Origin: Muscardinus avellanarius
Lineage: Eukaryota > Chordata > Mammalia > Rodentia > Gliridae
DNA length: 64,000 nt
NCBI GenBank assembly: GCA_963383645.1
Contig: OY726559.1
Location: 120,427,405-120,491,404 of the forward strand
Reading direction: 5' to 3'
Of this stretch, positions 50,627 to 60,100 are shown in pieces. The first letter of the stretch is position 1. The number at the start of each line of letters is the position of its first letter. The notes under the pieces were generated by a model. It was not told the origin of the DNA and did no database searches. It was given only the letters and a program-made list of their open reading frames with translations. The position numbers were made by a program, and so were the translations under genes.

Positions 50627-52666
50627 TTATTTTGTGGTACTGGGGATGGAACCCAGGGGCATTCTTCCTCCGAGCTACGCCCCCAGCCCCATTTTTTATT
50701 TTTTATTTTGAAACAGGATCTAACTGAGTTGCAAAGGGCGTCATTAAATAGCTGATGCTGACCATGAACCGCGATCCTCTGGTCTCAGCCTCCCAGATGC
50801 TGGGATTACAAGCGTGCGCCCCCACGCCTGGCTTATTTATTTATTTTTGTGTGTGTGTGTATGTGTGTGTGTTGCTGGGGATTGAACCCAGGGGCATTCT
50901 ACCTCTATGCTACACCCCCAGCCCTATTTTATTTTTTATTTGGAAACAGGGTCTTGCTAAGTTGTTGAGAGCCTTGCTAAATTCCTGAGACTGGCCTTGA
51001 AACTGCAATCCTTCTGCCTCAGCCTCCCAAGCTCTGGGGTCACAGGAGTGCGGCGCCACGCCTGCGCCATGTCTGTTCTTCATCTCTGCACACAGAGCCC
51101 TGTCTTTCTCCATCCCTCCGTGCATACTTTGATCCTGGACCTCAGGTTCTTCCTCATTCATATCCTAGTCTTCTTTCCAAACATGATTCAAAACTCGTCT
51201 CTGGAAAGACTTCCCTGATTTGACCATTCTCCTCTATTATACTTTCCCTTAATATTTAGCTCCCCAAATATAGTATTTGTTGAATAAATTCTGTGCTTAT
51301 TGGTTCTAATGATAAACTAATCTATACATTCTGTGGCATTCAAACAGTTGAGCTCTAAATCTATGTCTCCATTTTATTTTATTTTTATTTTATTTGTGGT
51401 ACTGGAGGTGGAACCCAGGAGCTTTTATACCTCCCGGCTATACTCCCAGACCTATTTTATATTTTATTTGGAAACAGGGTCTCACTAGGTTGCTGAGAGC
51501 CTCGCTAAGTAGCTGAGGCTGGCTTCGAACCTGTGCGATCCTCCTGTCTCAGCCTCCCAAGCGCTGGGATTACAAGCGTGCGCCACCACGCCTGGCCCTT
51601 TGTCTCCATTTTAAACACTGTTAGGAAATGGCCTAAAAGGAAAGATATCAATCTCAGTAAACTGATGATAGTGTTAAATCCTGTATAAGTTGGGCATGGT
51701 GGTAAAGGCCTGTAATTCCAGTACTTGAGAGGCTGAGACAGGAGGATTGCAGATTCAAGGCCAGCCCCAGCAATTTAGTAAAACACTTATCAATTTAGCA
51801 AGACATTATTTAAAAATAAGAACAAAATTTTTTATTATTTATTAATTATTATTATTATTATTTTTTGGTGGTACTGGGGGAGGAACCCAGAGGCTTTCTA
51901 CCTCCAGGCTATACTCCCAGACCTTTTTTATATTTTATTTGGGAACAGGGTCTCACTAAGTTGCTGAAAGCCTCACTACATAGCTGAGGCTGGCTTCGAA
52001 CCCTTGTGATCCTCCTGTCTCAGCCTCCCAAGCACAGGGATTACAAGCGTGCACCACCACGCCCGGCCTAGAACAAAATTTTTTAAAGGACTAGGGGTAT
52101 AGATCAGAAATAGAATACCCCTCAGTTCAATCCTGGTACAAAACAAACAAAACAAACAACAACAACAACAACAAAAAACCCAGCTGGGTGTGGTGGCACA
52201 CACTTATAATACCAGTACTTAGGAGGCTGAGACAGGAGGACAGCAGGTTCAAGGTCACCCTCAGCTACTTAGGCCCTCCACAACTTAGTGAGACCCTGTT
52301 TCAACATAAAGAATAAGAGTGAGCGTGTGGTGGTGCACGCTTGTAATCGCAGCATTTGGGAGGCTGAGACAGGAGGATCCAGGTTCATAGCCAGCCTTGG
52401 CTACTTAGTGAGGTCCTCTGTAACTTAATGAGACCCTGTTTCAAAATAAAGAATAAAAAATAGGACTGGGGGTGTAGCTCTAAGGTAGAATGTCCCTGGG
52501 TTCCATCCCTGGTATCGTAAAAAATAACGAAAGAAGGAAGGAAGGAAGGAAGGAAGGAAGGAAGGAAGGATAGATAGGGCTGGGGGTGTAGCCGAGAGGT
52601 AGAATACCCCTGGGTTCAATTGCTAGTTCTGCAAAAAACACCCCCCAAAAAACTCAAAAACCACAA

Positions 52667-52714
<48 letters not shown>

Positions 52715-53626
52715 ATACATCTGACCATACCTCATTCTTTTCTCCTCTTCTCAGCACAGAAGGGTTCAGTCAGTCCCGGGGCGGCCGGCCAGAGGCTGCC
52801 AGGCTCCTGGTGGTTGTCACAGACGGAGAATCACATGATGGAGAGGAGCTTCCTGCGGCACTGCAGGCCTGTGAGGCCGGGAGGGTGACGCGCTACGGCA
52901 TTGCGGTGAGAGATGACTCTGGATCTAGAGGGTCTGGCAGGGGAAGACTTTGAGGACTGGGAAGTTGAAGAGAATGGGAATAGAAGCCAGGCGTGGCGGT
53001 GCACACTTGTAATCCCAGGATTCAGGAGGCTGAAACAGGGGAATCACAGGTTCAAGGACAGCCTCAGCAAGTAGTGAGATTCTCAAGCTAGCAAGACTCT
53101 GTTTCCAAATAAGAAATAAAATTGGGCTGGGGGTGTACCTCAAAGGTAGAATGCCTCTGGATTCAATTCCTAATACACTAAAAATTGAGAAAAAAAATAG
53201 GAATAATAAAGTTGGTATGGCGGTGCATGCCTGTAAATCCCAGGATTTGGGAGGCTGAGACAGGAGGACCGCAGGTTCGAGGCCCTCCACAACTCAGTGA
53301 GACCCTGTCTCAAAATATAAATAAAAGCTGGGCATGGTGGCGCACGCTTGTAATCCCCGCACTTGGGAGGCTGAGACGGGGATCGCACAGGTTCGAAGCC
53401 AGCCTCAGCTACTGAGTGAGGCTGTCAGCATCTTAGTGAGACCCTGTTTTCAAATAAAATAGAAAATAGGTCTGGGAGTATAGCCCGGACGTAGAAAGCC
53501 CCTGGGCTCCACCCTCAGTACCACACACACACACAAATAAATTAATTAATTAATTAATTAATTAATAAAAAACAAATAGGGCTAGAGGTGTAGCTTAGAG
53601 GAAGAATGCTCCTGGGTTCAATTCCC

Positions 53627-53675
<49 letters not shown>

Positions 53676-56600
53676 ATTAAGTACATCCTCGGCTTCAGCC
53701 ATGTTTCCCTTCCTTCCCCGGGCTGGCTCTGTTCCGTGTCAGCACTGCTAGCAGACCCCGTCTGGATCTCTTGACCGCAGGTCCTGGGTCACTACCTCCG
53801 GCGGCAGCGAGACCCCAGCTCCTTCCTCTGGGAAATCCGAAGCATCGCCAGCGATCCCGATGAGCGGTTCTTCTTCAATGTCACAGATGAGGCTGCGCTC
53901 ACCGACATCGTGGATGCTCTGGGAGACCGCATTTTTGGCCTCGAGGGTAACCATGACCCTGGAGAAATGAAGGGAAGGGTGGGAATTCTAGGTGTGAGCT
54001 GGGGTCAGAGTGAGTTCAGTAGGTCAGAGGGAGACATGCTTCCCCTGATACTGCTTCGCTCTTTTCTCATGTCCCAGGGTCCCACGGAGAAAATGAAAGC
54101 TCCTTTGGGCTGGAAATGTCTCAGATTGGCTTCTCCGCTCATCGGCTAAAGGTTGGACAGACTCTGAGCCCTTCCTGACTCTCTCCACCCTCTGACTTGG
54201 ACAACTTCGACCCCAGGGCCTTTGCAGATTCCTCCATTTTATTTTATTTTATTTTACTTTATTTTTGGTGCTAGGAATTGAACTCAGGGGCATTCTACCT
54301 CTGAGCTACACCCCCAACCCTATTTTATTTTTTTTTATTTGAAAACTTGCTAAGTTACGGAGGGCCTCACTACGTTGCTGAGGCTGGCTGCAAACCTGCC
54401 CACCTCCTGTCTCAGCCTCCCAAGTGCTGGGATTACAGGTGTGCACCACCATGCCAGGTTTGCAGATTCCTCCTTTAGGCAAACTCCATGCTGACCTCCC
54501 AGGCCTTTCTAACAGACCTCAGCACACCCTCAGTCAATGGTGACCACCTCGCTCCCGGGGAGGCTTTTCTCCTTATTTCGTGCTGTGTTCTCCATGACCC
54601 TGCCTGCTTCTGCCCCACAGGACGGGATTCTCTTTGGGATGGTGGGGGCCTATGACTGGGGGGGCTCCGTGCTGTGGCTTGAGGGTGATCACCGCCTGTT
54701 CCCCTCTCGGATGGCCCTGGAAGATGAGTTTCCCCCAGCACTGCAGAACCACGCGGCCTACCTGGGTGAGTAGTACGGAGCTGCAGAGGGCCGCCTCCCT
54801 GTGAGGGACAGAAGGCCACCCTCCCCCCGCAGTCTCTCACTGATCTATGGCTCCCTTGGGGCTCCTCAGTGCTTTTGGGGGACCCCTCTTCTGACCCCAT
54901 CTTCCTTTCCCTTTTACTCCTGATTCCTTTTTGGGAGGTGCTAGGGATTGAGCCCGGGGTGTTCTACCTGCAGGCCGCGCCCCCAGCCCCTTTTTATTTG
55001 GAGACAGGGCCTGGCTAAGTTGCCAAGGCTGGCCTCACCTCCTAAGTGCAGGCATGTGCCACCCCATTCTTTACCCACTTCCAGGTTACTCGGTTTCCTC
55101 CATGCTTCTGCGGGCTGGACGCCGCCTCTTTCTTTCTGGGGCTCCAAGGTTTCAACATCGAGGAAAAGTCATCGCCTTCCAGCTTAAGAAAGATGGGGCT
55201 GTGCGAGTCGCTCACAGCCTCTTGGGGGAGCAGGTAGGGTACCAAGCGCTGGGTGGGACGCGGAGTCCCCAGGGACTCCCAGGCTGAGGGGGAGGAGTGA
55301 GCAGGAGCCAGAGAGAGGCCAGAAAAGTTTGCACCGAATTGTGGTCAGCAGAGCCTGTCAGGGATGTGATGGGCAGGCTGGTGAGTGTGTCCCGCCGAGT
55401 CCCCTTGCCCACAGTCACCTTCTCTCTTCTCTGGGGTCATCATTGCCAGATTGGCTCCTACTTTGGCAGTGAGCTGTGCCCACTGGACACAGATAGGGAC
55501 GGCGTGACGGATGTCTTACTTGTGGCTGCCCCCATGTTCCTGGGGCCCCAGAACAAGGAGACGGGACGTGTGTATGTGTATCTGGTGGGCCAGGTGAGAC
55601 TTGCTGGGACCCCCTAGAACTTGTCAGGGGGTGGAGGGAAGGGACATAGATGTGGGTGCTTGCTAAGAGACTGGGGCTCCCGAGTCAGCGTCCTCTGTCT
55701 CCTCCTTGCACCTGCTAGCAGTCTTTGCTGACATTCCAAGGAGTGCTCCAGCCAGATCCTCCCCAGGATGCTCGGTTTGGCTTTGCCATGGGTGCTCTTC
55801 CTGATCTGAACCAAGATGGCTTTGCTGATGTGGCCGTGGGAGCACCTCTGGAGGACGGACACCGGGGAGCACTATACTTGTATCATGGAACCCAGAGCGG
55901 AGTCAGGCCCCATCCTGCCCAGGTGAGGAGTGTCCAGATAGAGCAGGGCACAGTGTTAAGAAAGGGAGGGGAGAGCCGGGCGTGGTGGCGCACGCTTGTA
56001 ATCCCAGCATTTGGGAGGCTGAGACCTGAGGATCGCGGTTCGCAGACAGCCTCAGCTACTTAGTGAGGCCCTCTGCAACTCAGTGAGACCCTGTTTCAAA
56101 ATAAAGAATAAAGAATTGGGCAGGGGGTGTAGCTTGGAGGTCAAATGCCTCTGGGTTCCATCCCCAGATTTTAAAAAAAAGAAAAGAAAAGAAAAGAAAA
56201 GAAAGAAAGGGAAGGAAGCCAAGTATGGCAGTGCATGCCGGTAATCCTAGTATCTGGGAGGCTGAGACAGGAGGCTCGCAGGTTCAAGACTGCCTCAATA
56301 GCTTAGTGAGACTCTCAGCAATCTAGCAAGACCCTGTTTCAAAACAAAAAATAGAGATGAGTGGGGTGTAGCTTGGAGGTAGAATACCTCTGGGTTCGAT
56401 CCCCAGTACCACAAAAAATAAATAAATGGAAAAATAAATAAATAAATAAAAACAAGGAAAAGTATGCTCTTGGCTTATCCATGGTCTTCTTGGTTTGAGA
56501 CACAAGCCGAACAAGTGCTTTCATTAGCAGGCAAGAAAGAGAGGTGGTAGGGAGAAGGTTGCTGAAGAAGGGACTCCTGAACCCAGGCAAGTTTTTCTTA

Positions 56601-56850
56601 TTCCCTTGCCTGATGGGGGTATTAGAAAAAACCTGAGTGAGGCAGGGCATGGTGGCGCACATACTTGGGAGGCTGAGACAGGAGGATCGCACAGGTTCGA
56701 AGCCAGCCTCAGCTACTTAGTGAGGCTCTCAGCAACTTAGTGAGACCCTGTTTCCAAATAAAATAGAAAATAGAAATAGGTCTGGGAGTATAGCCCAGAG
56801 GTAAAAGACCCCTGGGTTTCATACTTAGCACCACACACACGAAAGAAGGA

Positions 56851-56894
<44 letters not shown>

Positions 56895-57100
56895 GAAAAG
56901 GAAAGAGAAAAGAAAAGAAAAGCCTGAGCCAGGTGTGGTGGCATACATCTGTAACCTCTATACTTGGGAGGCTGAGACAGGAGGATCATAGGCTCTTGGC
57001 TAGACTCAGCAACTTAATGAGACTGTTTCAAAAATAAAAAATAAAATAGAACTTGGGGTGTAGCCCAGAGGTAGAATGCCCCTGGGTTCAATCCCAGTCA

Positions 57101-57149
<49 letters not shown>

Positions 57150-60100
57150 CTGGCAGTCCTGCATCAGCCTCCCTTTCTCCCTCTCAGCGGATTGCGGCTA
57201 CCTCCATGCCACAGGCCCTCAGCTACTTTGGCCGAAGTGTGGATGGCCGGCTGGACCTGGATGGAGATGACTTGGTAGATGTGGCTGTGGGTGCCCAGGG
57301 GGCAGCCGTCCTGCTGAGGTGAGGAGTCCCAGCCCAGGTAGCAGTGGGCAGCACAGCACAGGTGTTAAGAGCAAGGGCTTGGCCGGGTGTGGTGGCCCGG
57401 GTCTGTAATCCCAGTACTTGGGAGGCTGAGACAAGAGGATTGCTGGTTTGAGGCTAGCCTCAGTGATTTAGCAGGTCCCGTAGCAACTTAGTCAGACTCT
57501 GTTTTAAAAATAAAAATTAGCCGGGCGTGGTGTCACACGCTTGTAATCCCCGCGCCTGGGAGGCGGAGACAGGAGGATCGCGCAGGTTCGAAGCCAGCCT
57601 CATCTGGCTTAAGAGACCCTGTTTCCAAATAAAATATAAAGTAGGTCTGGGAGTGTATCCTGGAGGTAGAAGGCCCCTGGGTTCCATCCTCAGTACCACC
57701 AAAAATAAAATAAAATTAAATTAAATTTAAATTAAAAAATAGAGCTAAGGCTGTAGCTCAGAGGCAAAATAAATGTCCCTGGATCCGACCCCCAGAATCC
57801 TTGCCCCCCTAAATAGCAAGGGCTTTGTGGTCACTGGCTCGATCTGTGTGTCCTGGTCACTTGATCCCGTTGTTTTTGTCTTGTTTGTTTGGGTGGCACT
57901 GGAGACTGATTCCAGGGGCCATGTACCTCCAAGCTACACCCTAGCCCTTTTGATCTTTTATTTTGAGCCAGGGTCTCACTAAGTTGCTGAGGCTGGCCTC
58001 AGCCCTGTGATCCTTCTGCCTCATCTTCCAGGTACTGGAATCACAGTTGCCCACCAACATGCCCAGCTCATTCCTGGTTTCCAGAAGGAAAACACTAATA
58101 GCACCCACCTTGTAGGTCTATTGTAAGGACCACACAGGGTCACCCATGTACAGGTTTTCATTCAAGTCGAGTGTGGTGTCTAACACCTGTAATCCCAGTA
58201 CTTGGGAGACGGACACAGGAGGATCACAGGATCAAGAACAGCCTCCGCAACTTAACAAGGCTCTCGGCAACCTAGCGAGAACCTGTTTCAATATCTGGGT
58301 TCTGACCCCAGTACAAAACAAAAAAACAAACAAAAAAAAACACCAAAAAAAAAAGAACAGGTTTTGACACAGTGCTTCTTGAATTGAGCCTATCATCTGA
58401 CCTGTGTGCGGGGTTCAGGGAAGGGCATCACGTGTGCCTTCCAGCCCCTCATTCTTTGTTTGGGCCGCGGGCAGGTCAACACTGAGGTAGCACCTCCCTG
58501 AGGACTTGCCTCCTGCCGCTAGGATTTCTCTCCCGCTGTTCGCAGCTCCAGGCCCATTGTCCACGTGGCCCCATCCCTGGACGTCACCCCCCCTGCCATC
58601 AGCGTGGTCCAGAGGGACTGTAAGCGGCGAGGCCAGGAGGCAGCCTGCCTGACCGCAGCCCTTTGCTTCCGAGTGACCTCCCGCACCCCGGGGCGCTGGG
58701 CCCCCCACTTCTGTGAGTGACGAGAGTGTCTGGGAGGCCGCCCCAGCCCGCGCGGCCTCGGTCTCCACACTCCTGTCCACCCTCGCTCTTGCCTCCCGTT
58801 CAGACCTGCGGCTCACAGCATCGCTGGACGACTGGATGGCTGGGCCCCGGGCGGCATTTGATGGCTCTGGCCAGAGGCTGGCCCCTCGGCAGCTCCAGCT
58901 CAGCGCGGGCAATGTCACCTGTGAGCAGCTGCGCTTCCACGTGCTGGTGAGGAAGGGACGGGAGCAGCTTTGCCTGGGCTGGAGGCCAGGGGAAGGCTGG
59001 GCCGGAGGGCGATTTCAACTGGAGCAGCCAGAGCCAAGCTAGGAACGCAAGGCAGTTCAGGCTCTGGGGTCAGGCTGAGCTGCGTGTGAGTCCTAGCGCT
59101 GCCGTTTACAACCACCAACTCTGCCAGTCAACCTCAAAGTCTTGGTTTTCTTGTCTGCAAGCGGTGATGATAATTATATTGCCAGGCATGATGGTGCATG
59201 CCTGTAATCTCAGTGCTTGGGAGGCTGGGACAGGAGAATCTTAAGTTCAAGGCCACCCTCAGCAATTTAGCAAGGTCCCCAGCAATTCAGGGAGACCTTG
59301 TTTCAAAATAAGGACTGAGGTGTAGCTTGAAGGTAGAACACTCCTAGGTTCAAGCCCCCCAAAATAATAATAGTATCACACAATGATGGTGGTGATGTTA
59401 TCATGGGCGTTGTAGAAGGATGCAGTTTAATGATATCGATGAGGCCTTGGGGCCGTGCTCCACAGCTAGCAGTGCTGCCAGGGCCTGGGTTGTACCCTGA
59501 CTCTGGCTCCCCAGGATCCTCGGCTCTGGTTTCCCTCAGGACACATCAGATTATCTTCGGCCGGTGGCCTTGACTGTGACCTTTGCCTTGGACAACACCA
59601 CAAAGCCAGGGCCTGTGCTGGAGGAAGGTTCCCCCACCTCCATCGGAAAGCTGGTGAGCAGTGGAGCCCTGCCTGTCCCTGGGTCCCGGCACTGGGGGGC
59701 TTGGACCCTGGTGAGATCTGACCTAGGCCCCTCTAATCAGTCTCTCCCCTCTTCTCTCTTTCCCCCAGCTCCAATCCTTCCTCCCTGCCTTCCTGGCATC
59801 TCAGGCCCTTCTCTCTCTTCCAGGTCCCCTTCTCCAAAGACTGTGGCCCTGACAATGAATGTGTCACAGACCTGGTGCTTCAAGCTAATATGGACATCAA
59901 AGGCTCCAGGTTGGACGGACACTGGCAAGCCAGGGTGACCTGAGAGGGACCAGAAGGGACTTTCAGATAACAACAGTGATGCTGCGAGGCGTGGTAGCGC
60001 ACACCTGTAATTCCAGTACTTGGGAGGCTGAGACAGAAGGATATCACGTCCAAGGCCCGCCTCAGCAATTTAGTTAGACCTTGTTTTTTTGTTGTTTTTG

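Larger units (their letters stand above)
50424..52754. repeat. ITGA10 intron 7: SINEs and an L2 piece
   Basis: (TTTA)n 50587-50627; SINEs 50630-50834 (-, C) and 50871-51068 (-). A likely L2 3' fragment (+) lies at about 51090-51300 (CTGGAAAGACTTCCCTGATT). Further SINEs: 51377-51600 (-, A), 51688-51834 with 52086-52142 (+, split), 51835-52069 (-, A), 52182-52317 (+), 52318-52520 (+) and 52570-52633 (+, ID half). (GAAG)n lies at 52529-52569 and (GT)n at 52670-52711, 43 bp before exon 8. Confidence 0.8.
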
